Shown: one piece after another, positions 48,832 through 63,979 of the stretch
Layout of the letters: every line of letters starts with the position of its first letter
Position numbering within the stretch: the first letter of the stretch is position 1
Source of the DNA: Mya arenaria
Lineage: Eukaryota; Mollusca; Bivalvia; Myida; Myidae
Direction of reading: 5' to 3'
Length of the DNA stretch: 64,000 nucleotides
NCBI RefSeq assembly: GCF_026914265.1
Contig: NC_069125.1
Location: 66,453,479 to 66,517,478 of the forward strand
The notes under the pieces: generated by a model
Database searches by the model: none
Told to the model about the DNA's origin: nothing
What the model saw: the letters and a program-made list of their open reading frames with translations, nothing else
Position numbers and translations under genes: made by a program

Positions 48832-49280
48832 ACTGGCCTATTTGAGGTATAATAACAAATATGAACTGGCTAGAAAAATATTAAAGCTAATGGATTTAAA
48901 ATTATGTACACACATGTTTGAAAGATTAAAACAACAAAATACATTCACCATTGTTTAAAGGAGAAACATTCTAACAGCAATATTGTATACCTTAAAAAAT
49001 CATTCACTCCAAAGCAGAGCGAATCAAGAATAGTGTGAATGAGTTTGATTACGAAAATATGTTTTACAGCTAACTTTCGTTCGACTGCAAAAATTAAATG
49101 ATTACCCTAAATCAATAAATTAGAGAAGAACAAATTAACTAGACAAACATTCTAGACAATCAAAATACAGCAAAACCTATTTTAAAATGAGAAATCAAAC
49201 CGAAAGTAGGTCAACCAAATGCTTTGGTTACGAATTATTCTTTTAGTTTTACCTGCCCTCAGTAACGGAAGCCATTTTGA
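48832..49280 (-). promoter_or_regulatory. Probable 5' UTR exon, upstream ORF and promoter-proximal region of ZNF143
   Basis: On the minus strand CAAAATGGCTTCCGTTACTG leads to the donor GGCAG/GTAAAAC at 49253, and an acceptor GGCCAG lies at 48833. Splicing them gives a 12-codon upstream ORF (ATG at 49275) that ends in TAG before the main ATG at 48804. AAAATGGC resembles a YY1-type site often found at the 5' ends of such genes. The splice pair is inferred from signals only; the transcription start is not known. Confidence 0.45.
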
Positions 49281-51556
49281 ATAACTAAGCTTAATCTTTT
49301 CAATTACTTAATGTACCATTTATATAAAACAATTCAGCTGCATAATCAGACAGCTTTGCCAACTCAAAACAAACATTTTAGGATCCAGGACCATTGTTTT
49401 CATTTTTGACAAGGAACACTGGGAAAACTTACCCAAAAATCCCTAGCAAGTACCGCCATGCACTGCGACACTTTTACAGGGAACCAGTCAGCAGGAAAAC
49501 AGTAATTATTTTATGTTATAACGGCGTAGAAAAAGTCGGTCAAATATTTCCAGAATATTGTAGTTAAGCTATGTTCCTTAAATATTGCTGCTAATTTAAC
49601 CTATAGATGTTCACAGCACTCATTCTAACTGAATACTTTGGATATGCAATGGAAAAAAACACAAATGATCTGAAAAAATAAAATAAAATTATTTAATAAT
49701 GATGAAGTGGCGCCGGAAAGTGCCGCGAGTTGTATCATCAGCCGGCCCAGACTGATTACTATGCTGCTAAAATAGTACATGTGTCATAAATGTTACTATG
49801 AAAGAAACTAACTTGCTTGTAACAGATGAAATTATTATCTATAAAATAGTACACCGAAACATAAACATTTTGTTTGTTATGTTATATGTTAGTTCAATTG
49901 TCAATATCACAGATCTGAGAAGGATAAGAGTCATCGCTATTTAACTGACTTACAAATGCCTGTACGCTATTTCACTAGAATATGTTCAGTTTTTAAAACT
50001 TATAATTTTAATCTCAGATATGAAAACTGTGTAGATGTCATCATTTGCCATCAGTAAGAACAACTTTGAGGCAAGTCAGGTATGGAACAGCCTCCAAAAT
50101 GAAATATGTTGCTCTCAAAACTACCTGGAATTTAGAAGGCTGATCCGCACTTGGACAGGGCTCACTTGTAAATAATATTTTATAAATTGAAAATAAAAAG
50201 AAATTGAGAATTAAGAGGTGCTTCACCGGAACATATTGTATCCTTTGTCCTAATAATCACCTCTTTAATTAAAGCAATTACCGGTTACAAATATTTTTTC
50301 TAGCAAGCTGAAGTAAAAAAAGAAATAAGTTAAAACATTTTTTTACCAACTACACATTATTATCCCATGGTGTAAATCCCATGTTCATAATGCTGCTTAC
50401 AAATTGGCTGTTTAAAATGTATATCATTATTATTCTTAATTTATACTCTTTAAAGAACTAACCATTTTACAGTGGTATGTGAACTAGCGGATCCGTGCAC
50501 GTGTGGACTGGCCGTACAGCCGGCAAAACTAGTTGATGTTATCATTGTATACAGTGCTCTAGCCTACGTCTTACTTTTTGCAATTGTCTGCATGAATGTA
50601 ATAAGAAACGGCTTTTCCAAACATGCAACATATTTAAAACTATATGCTTTAATTTTCAAGTCACCAGTTCATTGTTTTGTTTAGTTATGTTATTATGTAT
50701 GTTTGTTATTCATGTCGGAAAATAGCTTGATGGGCTAATGTTTTATGACATGTTATAATTCACCCATTTTAAATAAAGATTCTTGTATCTTGTATGGATC
50801 TCCCGTTTAGTCTTGAAGTGCCGGATGCACGTAACGAGAGACCCATACTTAAGGTCATACCAAATTGTTTTTACGTTTAAGCGCCAACCCTTAGTACGAC
50901 AGCTCCCACACAAAATTTATCATTTTCTGATATCAAATGCCAAAAATTACCAGTACTAATATGATTAATGTTGTTTACACTTTTGTTCTGTAGGCGGTTT
51001 TATGGAAAAGGGAAACCAAATATATTCGGCAAGATCGTTGATCATGTAAAATGGGTTGTTGTTTTTTCGATCGGGAAGCCCAAAACTTATCTGTCCACGA
51101 TTTGCTATGGTCCTATACTTATAAAACTTAAAGCAATTGTTGCTGCGGTTGATTGTGTTTATGTTTTGCACTGGAATGCGTGTACCGTCCAGGTTTCAAT
51201 AAAATATTATTTTTTGTTACTAAAACTAGTGGATACATGTACATCAATTCAGACTGATTGAAAAATCTATATGTCTAAAGAGTTTGTGACACACGTAATT
51301 TAACGATGACATTAGAATATACCCAGCAAATACACATATGACAGTTCCAGGAGAAGCAGGGCATGCTCAACGACACTAGTGATATAAAACAGGACACTGA
51401 CAATATAAAACACTCATTTATAGTTTAAGCATTACGTTCAGCACTGGTTTTGTGAAATTGTTATAAAAAGCACACTTTTGTCAAGTACTACGATTTTCAA
51501 GACTGATTGTTTGTATAAATATATCGAATGAACAACAGTTAGCGTTTATAAAAGGA
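49281..51556. other. Intergenic DNA, one doubtful last-exon-like frame
   Basis: A plus-strand frame at 50472-50684 (70 aa) follows a possible acceptor (CATTTTACAG). It has Cys near its start and one hydrophobic run (IIVYSALAYVLLFAIVCM), and AATAAA lies near 50773. The tail AATAAAGATTCTTGTATCTT looks like the 3' end of a retroelement, so this is more likely repeat than gene. Frames at 50965-51261 on both strands shadow one another and match nothing I know. Confidence 0.3.
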
Positions 51557-51562
51557 TTTATT
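51557..51562 (-). terminator. Polyadenylation signal of the astakine-like gene
   Basis: AATAAA on the minus strand, 134 nt downstream of the stop codon at 51696. Confidence 0.55.
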
Positions 51563-51695
51563 ACATATGACCTTGATAAAATATTGCAATACTGTGGATA
51601 CACACTTTTACAAGAAAAGCGAACACACTTTCGATGGGAACGTATTAACCGGGAAATGTTCATTTTCACACTGTCTAATCATGGCAATCGAATTA

Positions 51696-52182
51696 CTATT
51701 TCGTTTCGTTCTGACAGCGCCCGTACGTCGAGGTCCACGTTGGCACCTGTAGATTGGGCACACATGTCATGTGAACGGGGCAGGGGCAGCTTCCGGGCCA
51801 CTCCACCGCCTTGGCATAGCAGGGGCCGCCCTCGCCACTCACTGGCTTGCAGTAGTTGACATTGGGCTCCGATGGGTCGCTACAACAGCAGGAGCCCGGA
51901 GGACAGGTGGCCTGCCGCGTACTCAGGCTACTCATGTCGCACTCACCCTTGCGAAAAGTATACATGATTAATTCATTATATTGATTTTAACAATAGTCAT
52001 CAATTGCTATGTTGAAAGAAGATAACACAATGTTGTGCTATATACATGATTGATAAAGACACCATATAATTAATGATTATGAAAGTGCTTACGGCAAAGT
52101 ACATCCCATAATGGCCTCGGATGAAAAATCCGACCAAACAAGTAAAGAAAAACGCAATGTTCATATTGCGCATCGTTTTCAT
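51696..52182 (-). CDS. Secreted cysteine-rich peptide of astakine/prokineticin type, 2 exons
   Basis: Exon 1 is 52093-52182 and exon 2 is 51696-51947, joined in phase 0 with GT-AG signals, for 113 aa. Exon 1 encodes a signal peptide with the core NIAFFFTCLVGFF. The mature part has 11 Cys in the order C, C-x4-CCC, C, C, CPC, C, C. The stretches CPPGSCCC, YCKPVSGEGGPC and CPCPVHMTC correspond to the prokineticin/astakine pattern (C-x4-CC, C-x-P-x(4)-EG-x-x-C, CPC-x(4)-C). By family knowledge astakines are secreted cytokines that control blood-cell production in invertebrates and lack the AVITGA start of vertebrate prokineticins; this peptide lacks it too. The extra third Cys in CCC makes the count odd, so a free or intermolecular Cys is possible. 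A colipase/Dickkopf-like fold relative cannot be ruled out. Confidence 0.75.
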
Positions 52183-52355
52183 AGACTGAAGTTCTTTGAA
52201 TAATCAGATCCGCATACATTCACAAGTATCAACGAGATAAGGAGATAAGGTACTTGCAGCAGTAGAAATTAATGTAAGAGACCTCTCGAATAATAATGCT
52301 TAAACATTTGGGAACGGAATTTTGTTCTTATTAAACACAGTTGGTTTCCTGATTC

Positions 52356-52361
52356 TTTATT
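52356..52361 (-). terminator. Candidate polyadenylation signal of serine racemase
   Basis: AATAAA on the minus strand, about 270 nt after the serine racemase stop and about 175 nt before the astakine-like start, so the two transcription units are close-set. Confidence 0.4.
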
Positions 52362-52630
52362 AAACATTTTAATACATAGTTATTACATAAAATATCAGTA
52401 ATATAGTTGTCTAATTAATATCAAATAACTGTGAATAAAAGTACACATAATATCAACACTAATATAATTATACTGTTTGAATACGTGTTTAAAACTGTGA
52501 TAAGTTTTCTGGCGTGTTATCATCAGAAAACAGGCCATCTAAATAAAGTTTGTACAAAATACGTAAAAGAATGAAACATTTGAACACTTCGATCATTGAA
52601 ACGTGTTGCGTGTTTGCATCTGAGGAGCGA

Positions 52631-55211
<2,581 letters not shown>

Positions 55212-55972
55212 CCTTGTGAAGCGTCAAAGCTGCACGTTTTACTTGTTAGTCAGTGCACACAATTCATATATTTTGTTTTCAAGTACATGAAGTTTGGTAA
55301 CTTATGCATTCGCATCAAAACCTTATCTGTGACATAATATCATTGTAAATACACTGCCCTACTGTTGAATATACTGGAGTTAACTCCCGTTTCCATGGTT
55401 AAGCAGTAGGTCGCTTTAACTGGCAAGCAGTAGGAAGAGAAAATACATTTTTTTTTTCATTTTTATTGCATTTTCAATCATAAACAGCCATATTTACATA
55501 AGCAAGAGCATAGTAATTAAGAACTTAAGCACTGTTTGTACTATTATGTTAAACCAGTTTTACACAAATCTTTTGTTGTTTTCTACGGCCAAAAGATGCA
55601 GTAACACTTTGAACAATTGCCACATTTGTCATCCATATTGCGTGCGACCACAACGAGCATCAGAATAAGCCTATACTACCGTACGAATGTACGAATAAAC
55701 CACCTTTATACAAAATGCAGCTTCTCCAACTCACGGTAATTATCAGTGTAGTCCTCAGTACATACACATGTAGTATTTCCATACTGCACATTAACATATT
55801 GTACATGCACGTGCATGTATGGAAGTATTTTTGTTTTACTACCATACTTTGCTACCATACTTTCTATCATAGGCCCCACGCTATATAGAAGGCAGATATA
55901 AAACTTAATAATGACATGAGTGCGGTTTCAAACCTCTGACATAATCAACATTATCTTAAATATTTATTGTAA
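55212..55972. other. Intergenic DNA between SPT6 and serine racemase
   Basis: Upstream side of serine racemase. A run of T at about 55449-55459 is followed by AT-rich sequence. No gene or repeat family recognised. Confidence 0.4.
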
Positions 55973-55978
55973 ATAAAA
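55973..55978 (-). terminator. Candidate polyadenylation signal of SUPT6H
   Basis: AATAAA on the minus strand, about 375 nt after the SPT6 stop codon; others may exist. Confidence 0.35.
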
Positions 55979-56353
55979 TAAGACAAATAAAAAAATCTAC
56001 ATTGTATATACAATTTCTCTATCATGATGAGGAAGAGACACTTTACAAACGCATACTTTGCTCTGACACTATGCTTTCATGCATTTTAACGTAAAACAAT
56101 CAACTTCACACTGTTAATAGGCAAAGCAACTCATGATTGAGAAAATTGCTGAAAAAACCTGGCATCCACTTAAATTGAACAGATCGAATACCAAAGGTAA
56201 AATTCTTAATACACTGCTTGACACAATCCACACAATGTCACATGCAGAAGACTGATTTTTGTCAATATGGTCTTTCATGATTTGGCCATTAATCAATCAT
56301 ATTTGCTCTATTCTCGTCCACGTATTTTATCCATCTGCCAGTCCCATCTCCTC

Positions 56354-59300
56354 TCACTCATCAAACAGTGGTGTGGCGTCTCCCGCGGGAGATTGTCCGA
56401 CGCGACCCCTGGGGGACTGACGCACTGCGGGACTGCGAGGGGTCCCTGGGGCCAACTTTTTGTGCTTGGCCCACATCTCCGCAGCCTTTGCCCAGTCTGT
56501 GCCCGCCTTGCTACCTGTAAGTTAAGAGTAAATAATATATAATCATATAAAAGATGGCCATCATAACTGATATAAAGGAAATTAAGCAAATACATAAAAA
56601 CAAATCAGGTACTCTTTCTAAAGTTATAACCCTTTCATTTAACTAGCACCGGATTTTTCAATATATACCGGAGTCCTTCAAAAAGTTACATCTTCAGGTT
56701 AATATTAAGCTGACCACATTAGATCCACAATCTTATTTTGTTGTAAACCCATATTTGACTTTCAATGTAATTTGCAGTATTATATGCCTGCCCCAAATAA
56801 TGTTCCAACAAAAATTAGAGTAAAAAAAAACGAATATATGCTTTACTCATAACAGAACTTTTGAAAACCCCTCGTAAACAGTATTTGATACATACTAGAT
56901 TGTCCACTGCTGCGGGGGGTCCTGGGTGTAGCACCTGGCCACTGGGCCTTCGGGGTTGGCTGATAGGAGGGTGTGGCAGCAGCTGCTGGGGTCAGCAGTG
57001 GGGTCACACTTACTCCAGACTGAAAGAAGGAAGTTTATTCTTAGTTTTTTCATTTCACTCAATTACAAAGACAGCCATTAGCTTATTCAAATCATGCCTG
57101 AATGAGTTTGCATGGGAGATACAAGTACTATTATTTAATATAAACAGCAAAAAGGAAGTATCTCAGATATAAGGAATTGTTGGGCATAATGCCGATACCA
57201 GAGCTAGTATTTATTCTTAAAACTATTAAGCTTTCATTGTAAATGTAGCCCATTTGGAGAGCAGTGTCTAGCAGCTTTTTGAAGATGTTTTCATTATAAT
57301 TGGGGTGCCATTCAATAAGGTCCAATTTAGGCCAAGAGAGAATCTTTACCCAGCATTTCTAACAACAATATACAGTTAGCGTATTCATTTGAATTGACTG
57401 CCATCTTAACTAAAAATGATAATAGTGTGTTTATTTAACCAGTATCCATTGTATTGTATTTTATTAATAAACATAGAAGTTTGAGACCAGCGTACCCTGT
57501 ATCCACTGGTGCCAGCCTGTGGTGTGTGTGGAGTGAACCCCGTCCTGGGGGTGAACCCTGCGGGTGTGAATCCAGGTGTGACCCTTGGTGTGACCCCAGC
57601 AGCAGGAGTGACGCCCGCCACCTGGGCCAACGTGTTGTAAATATTGCTGGGAAGACCCTTTGCTGCACGATGAATGGCTGCAGCATCCACACCTGATTGC
57701 AAGAAACCATAATTATAAATAAGGAGACTATTGGTTTAAAGTTACATACCTCAGACCATGTTTCATGTTAGATAGTTGAATACTGGTAGTGTACCATTTG
57801 CTTAATACCAATAAATTAAACTAATACATGTTAAGGATCCTGTTGAACTTCAATTCACCATTTTTAGCTATGAACCAGCAAATTATCTATTAGCATTTTA
57901 TTGCAATAAGGAACAAATGAATGACAGTATTTGTATTATCATATGAAGATAGTAAACAAGTTGTACATGATCTATCAGATCATAAGTATTTGTACTTTTG
58001 GGATATCTTAAAGAACAGTTTTAATATGTTTTTGTATACTTTGTGATTGCTTAACTCTGTCCATATCATTTAAGTTCAGTTTAAATGTTGCTTTTTATCT
58101 TATTTTGTATGTAGACTTTAATAGTGTTGCTTTTTACCATGTGTATTTTTGACATGGATTCTTTCTATAGATTGTTTGTATGTATACGTATATTTGTTTG
58201 TTAAGCACTTTTGAACGTATATATTTTGTGATAAAAGTGCTAAATAACTGTGGTATAATAATAATAATACAAAAAATTGTGGATTTTTTATGAATTAAAA
58301 ACATGATTAAACAAGAGCTGTCACAGTATGTGACGAATGCCCCCGAATGTGACATTGACCTATGAACAAGGTCAGTACATAAAAAGTTAAAGATCAAACA
58401 AATATATATGGCAAGTTATTTTAAATTGCCTCTGAACATAAAAAATACCACCCATACTTGACAACCTACATTCTTATGTCCTTATATTCAGCATTCCATT
58501 GTGAATAAACTCAAAGTGTATCTTTCACCTTAGAGGTAGGGACATGTGTCTTGCACGTGACACATCGTCTTGGTATGTGGAATACATGTGGCAAGTAATT
58601 TTAAAATCTGTCCATACAAGAAAAAGTTACAGCCCGGACATAACAACCAATACTCTATGTCCTTATATGCAGCTTTCCATTGTGAATAAACACCTAAGTG
58701 TGACCTTGACCTAAGAGGTAGGGACACGGGTCTTGCACGCGACACCTCGTCTTGGTATGCCGAACACATGTGGTAAGTTATTTTAAAATCTGTCCATAAA
58801 AGGGAAAGTTACAGCCCGGACACGCCAACCTATACTCTATGTCCTTATATGCAGCATTCCATTGGGAATAAACACCTAAGTGTGACCTTGACCTTAGAGG
58901 TAGGGACACTGTTCTTGCACGCGACACGTCGTCTTGGTATGCTGAACACATGTGGCAAGTTATTTTAAAATCTGTCCATACAACGGAAAGTTACAGCCCG
59001 GACACGACAACCTATACTTTATGTCCTTATATGCAGCATTCCATTGGGAATAAACACCTAAGTGTGACCTTGACCTTAGAGGTAGGGACACTGTTCTTGC
59101 ACGCGACACGTCGTCTTGGTATGCCGAACACATGTGGCAAGTTATTTTAAAATCTGTCCATACAACGGAAAGTTACAGCCCGGACACGACAACCTATACT
59201 TTATGTCCTTATATGCAGCATTCCATTGGAATAAACACCTAAGTGTGACCTTGACCTTAGAGGTAGGGACACTGTTCTTGCACGCGACACGTCGTCTTGG

Positions 59301-62300
59301 TATGCCGAACACATGTGGGAAGTTATTCTAAGATCTGTCCATTATATTGAGTTATTGAGTCAGACGGACGGCCAGATGGTGCGATTTTGATATGCCCACC
59401 TTTGGGGGCATAAAAAAACCAAAAGGACCTGAAAGTGATGTCAAGTTAGTTCAATATATGTAATTATTGTTTACACACACGCAAGGAGATGCCCACTAAT
59501 CTTTGGTGAAATTTGACACCTCATTTTGCATAAAATGACTCACCTTGCATGCTGAAGTTTGGAGTATGGCCAACCATGGGTGTTCTACCACTGGGTGTAC
59601 CCATGCCAATTATGGGATCCCGGAAGTGCTCCTTGAACCAGCGCATCATTGAGTTGAGGGAATGGAAGCTCTTGTGACGGTACTTGAAGCCTTCCGGGCT
59701 CACGCTGATGTATTCTGAACGTGGCTTGTTTCGAGGCATGTAACACAGCAGGAACTTGCTGGGATATTGCTTTGTGGCACTCAGGTAATAGGGAATCCTG
59801 TTGGGGGAAATCTCTTATATATTTTTTCATTGTTCTTTTTATATTTCTTCTCAGAAATTACGAGAGAATGACCTATTGCTGTTATGACTCATTTCACTAA
59901 TCAATTGCTTTGAATAAAACCCCACCCATGCTTATAGGTCAAAATGGAGTAACTTACTTAGATGGGTATTTTTTCTTTTCCTCGTACAGTTTCCTTTCTG
60001 CAACCTCTTTCTTTCCTCCATCCATGTCCATGTAATTTTTGAAGTTGAGAATGTCACGGGCATGGGATGCCATGGGCTGAACATGTCTGGCTATGATTTC
60101 ATCAAGATCTTCAAACTCCTACAAAAGGAAAAACACACCATAAAGGATACTTGCTATATTTGTTTTTCACATGTGTAGGAGTACCAAATAAAATGAAAGG
60201 AACACAATCTTTAACCATGTACAAGAAAGCCTCTAGACAATTTGTAGATTTTAGGTACAATAACCATTGAAACTCACAAACCCTTATAAATTCTTACTAA
60301 TTAAATGGAACAAAACAAATGACATGCAAATTTCAGAAAACCTGCATACCTCATTACCGATGAGTAGGGACTTGCCGAGACTAAAGGCATTCTCCTTGCC
60401 CTGCTCCACTACATCTATGTGATGTAGGACCCCATCAGCTACCTTCCATGTCACAGTCAGGTGGTCTGCACCCTGGCAAAATATACAATCATGCACTTTT
60501 TTACAGAAAGATGATCTCACAGTAACTTAAGAATGGTATGTTTAAGGACCAGAGCAATTGTAAAAGAAAGCTTAACGCGGTGGATTCAAACACAATCAGA
60601 GTGTAAATATTGCCAACATGACCAGACATACAATACAAGACCTCTTTTGTAATGCTTTTTGAAGCCTTGCATCACTACATGGACCTCTACAATTACTCAG
60701 TTTACCTTACTACTGGGCCTGATAATGCACTCTCCCTGGTCCATGTTGGCCAAGATCTTCTCACACTCCTTGTAGCTGATGTTGTGGAAGTTAGGGTGCG
60801 CTATCACACGCTTTATGTATGCTGAAACGTGGTGGATATGTAAAGAAATATATACACTGCTTCAATCTTACAAAGGCAATAAAATGAAGTAAAAACTTAG
60901 TTTTCATATCAATTATAACATTGGAAAGATGCATTTTCACTTATATTATATACATGACCATTTCCAGAGATTCAAGCAACTTACTCTGTCTGGCTTGCAA
61001 TTTCTTTTTCTCATCCTCTTTTTCTAACTCGCTTTTCTCTTTGTCAGCATCATAGTAAAGGTCTTTGGGAGGTCTGGTAAAAAAGCATGAAGTGTTACTT
61101 TTCATTTTGCAAATATTACATACAAGCTTTTATGTACTTGCACCCTGTTTCATTCATAAAGCAAAAACATATTGACACAGGAAAAATGTAATTATTAATC
61201 AAATCTGTGCAATTTACATAAAAGTTAATCAAATAATGAATACAGTTCAATACATCTAAATGTATTGCTTACTTCCACTGGTTGTCCTTGTCTAGTAGGT
61301 CCGAAGTCTTTGTGGAAAGATCCAATGTGAAGCGGTCAATGTCAATCTTTGTGATTCGTGCATGGACAGTCATTCCGATCTATAACACAGAAACCAAACT
61401 AACTTTACATCAAATTACATCAGATTGAAGCAAGATGTTAATAAAGACAATTATTTTATATTTATACAAATGATGCAATATTTCACAAATGGAAATAAAT
61501 GAAGTTAACCCACCATAAAAGCTATAAAACAAGAAGATCCATTCCTATATGAACGTCCATTCATATGTAAACTACAAAGAATCATTCCTACCTTAACTCT
61601 CTCCAGCGGGTCTGTAACAGTTTTGTCACTAAGATTTTGATGTGTATGAAACCGGTGCAGCCATTGTCAAGGCGACTTCGGACCCCAACTGCAGAGCCAG
61701 GACAACTTCCATTGTCAAAGTGACTCCATACCTTGAAAAATTAAAATTTAAGTGTATGAATACAACACTGAAGAGTTCACTCGTACAACAACTATGAGTA
61801 CAAATTAAGAGCATGTATATAGACTTTGACATGTATTTTAATTGATTTATTCAATTATCTGAATTGAAGCTGAATTGGCTCACTTTTGTGCAGTTTCATT
61901 CTTCAGAATTTTCTTCCAAGGTATATGTTGTAATCAGAAACCATATATTTTATGTTGACATCTACCAATACATCATAAACTACATTTTTGCATAAATACA
62001 TTAAGTTTTATAAATACACATATTGCCCAACATTATGCCCACATGAGTGCTCCCTTGTCAAAAAATGTGGTAGATTTCACTTGAGCTTGCAAGCAGTGTG
62101 ATTAAAGTCGTACCTCACTGAGCTCAGGGAAGTCATTCTTGTTACAGAATGGGCACTGCCAGAGACCAGTATCTTCGTTCCTGACAGGGTCTGCCTGGTC
62201 CAGCTGCTCACCGTGGGGTTTCCGGTGAGCGATACCAACCACTCGCACTAACATAAGCTTGCCTGTAACAGGATTGAAAGATATAAAGCATGTATGTGTT

Positions 62301-63210
62301 TCTAGTTTAAGATACCTTTTGCATGTAATAACACTAAATGAAGCATAAACATGTTTTAAGCTTAAGGTTCCATGCTTCTTGTGCAATTTTTTAACTTAAG
62401 TGAAGGGCCATAACTCTACTTTTCTAAAGAAGGCTACACACTACACCCATGTTGCAACATGCTCGCTAAAATTCCTGTAGAGTTTCATGATCATGGCTCT
62501 CATACATTTGCAAATATGCATGACACAAATGGCATTTTCTGTATGCCATATTTTCATTAAGTCGAGGGCCATAACTCTGCACTCATTGGCAACAGCAAAA
62601 AACCCTTGCTGTTAAACAATCCTGTAAATTTTATGACTCTGGCTCATAAACTTTTGGAGAAAAGTGGGTTTCAAGATTGCTTGCTCTTGAAGCTATTGTA
62701 AATAAAGTATCAAGTCAATTGAGTGGAAATCTAATGTATAACTGCACACAGTTATTCTTATTGTCTTTCAGTACTGTAGAAAAACAGACTTCCAATATGT
62801 CTTATGAAACTCTTTATGAAAATCAATAGGAGTATTTGATGTGGAAATACTCACCTATGTAGAATGTGTCTGGTGTTTCTTTGGTAATCATGTTGAATCG
62901 TTCCTCATTGGTAGGTGATCGGTAGGGGGTTCGTAAATCCTTATACCTGTGGTTCAACTCAGCTCTGATGTCATACAGAGTGGTGTGCTTGTCACCATAG
63001 CCCTGTCTCTCAAGTTCCTCTGCAAAGGCATCAAGGTCAAGGTCTTTAAGCCTCTCTGGGCTCTCAAGGATTTCCTCAAGGGCCCCGGCTGGATTGGCAT
63101 CCTCCGCTGTGTCGTCATATTCAAGCGCGTCGACAGCCATCTTTCTTGCCCACTCATAGTACTCTGGGTGCACACGAGAACCATCCAAAACCTCCACATA
63201 TGCCTCCGTG
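56354..63210 (-). CDS. SUPT6H: Transcription elongation factor SPT6, C-terminal part (5' exons outside the window)
   Basis: By family knowledge a histone chaperone that travels with RNA polymerase II. Exons (minus): 62855-63210, 62114-62262, 61592-61731, 61273-61379, 60985-61073, 60706-60821, 60350-60472, 59958-60118, 59544-59797, 57496-57692, 56896-57019, 56354-56514. The first exon gives [36 protein letters not shown] and ETPDTFYIG, near-identical to animal SPT6. Exons 2-4 form the S1 domain ([52 protein letters not shown]). Exons 5-9 form the tandem SH2 ([10 protein letters not shown] with its phosphate-binding Arg, [34 protein letters not shown]). The tail is rich in TP repeats and ends GDATPLFDE. 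In 61592-61731 the frame slips by one base (see findings). Elsewhere splice phases agree. Confidence 0.95.
58312..59418 (+). mobile_element. ACAAGAG-type repeat with 182-bp units, in an SPT6 intron
   Basis: It starts AACAAGAGCTGTCACAGTAT, the same first 17 bases as the 10025 and 20895 elements, then GTGACGAATGCCCCC. It ends CGGACGGCCAGATGGTGCG and TGCCCACCTTTGGGGGCATA, which echoes the GAATGCCCCC of the head in inverted form. The core has five units. CCTAAGTGTGACCTTGACCT begins at 58693, 58875, 59057 and 59238, a period of 181-182 bp. The last three units are nearly identical, so they expanded recently. The open frames at 58530-59331 come from this array. Confidence 0.85.
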
Positions 63211-63458
63211 CTGCAACAGTGAATGGAATATCAAGGCCATGCCAAATTAATGGTTTGTTTGTTTTTAGCAAGGAAAGATGTTAGTAAGCAGGCAAAATAA
63301 ACATATTTTTCAATTTTATTTCAAACAGAAGCGGGCTTAACTATCTTTTCACTATAAGAATGATAATACCTGAACAATTAAAAATGCTAAAAAAATTATT
63401 TGGTGTGGCTAGAGTGGTACCCTTCAATTATTGTTTTTATCACATTACAAGTTGTAGA

Positions 63459-63979
63459 AACAAGAGGCCCAAAAGGGCCTATGCTCTACTGGCATGGCTT
63501 TTGTGGTCATATCAATCCAGAGCATTTATGTATGGGTAAAAGGCAACAGACATATAGTTTATGTTTGTGTTTGGGTTACCTAAAAACGTAGCACGTTCAA
63601 CATCTGAGCCCAGAAAGTATTGTAAGCAGATTAGTTGCATGAACTATTTTAATATGTGCCAAGTAAAAGTCATCTGACAAAAAAAAATGCTTTCAAAACT
63701 GTACTCATAGTAAAAAATTCTGTAGTTTTAAAAGTTAAAAAAAGTTGGTCAAAGTCAAGGGCATCCTAGGACAACATTGATCAATTTGAACAAACATTCA
63801 CAATCAATTGTGCTGAGATGGATGCACGAACACACAAAAATATTTTCAAACCTTTCCAGATTTATGTTTACCAAACCTGTGAACCCTGGGTGTGGCCAGT
63901 AATGACACCAGGTGCATAACTTAAACATTCACAACCAATTTTGTTAAGATGAATGCGCAAACTACAGAACTTAAAGCTA
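63459..63979 (+). mobile_element. ACAAGAGGCCC-type repeat, copy B, in an SPT6 intron
   Basis: Same order of sequence as 14298-15200 but shorter inside. The head AACAAGAGGCCCAAAAGGGC is a better hairpin, then TATGCTCTACTGGCATGGC and AAAAGGCAACAGACATATAG. The core units include AACCTGTGAACCCTGG. It ends AACTACAGAACTTAAAGCT. Confidence 0.7.

Noticed and set aside
50965-51261. Frames of 97 and 68 aa on opposite strands
   Set aside because: They shadow one another, have no known domain and no splice context.
58530-59331. Frames of 66-79 aa on both strands, two almost identical
   Set aside because: They come from the 182-bp tandem units of an intronic repeat.
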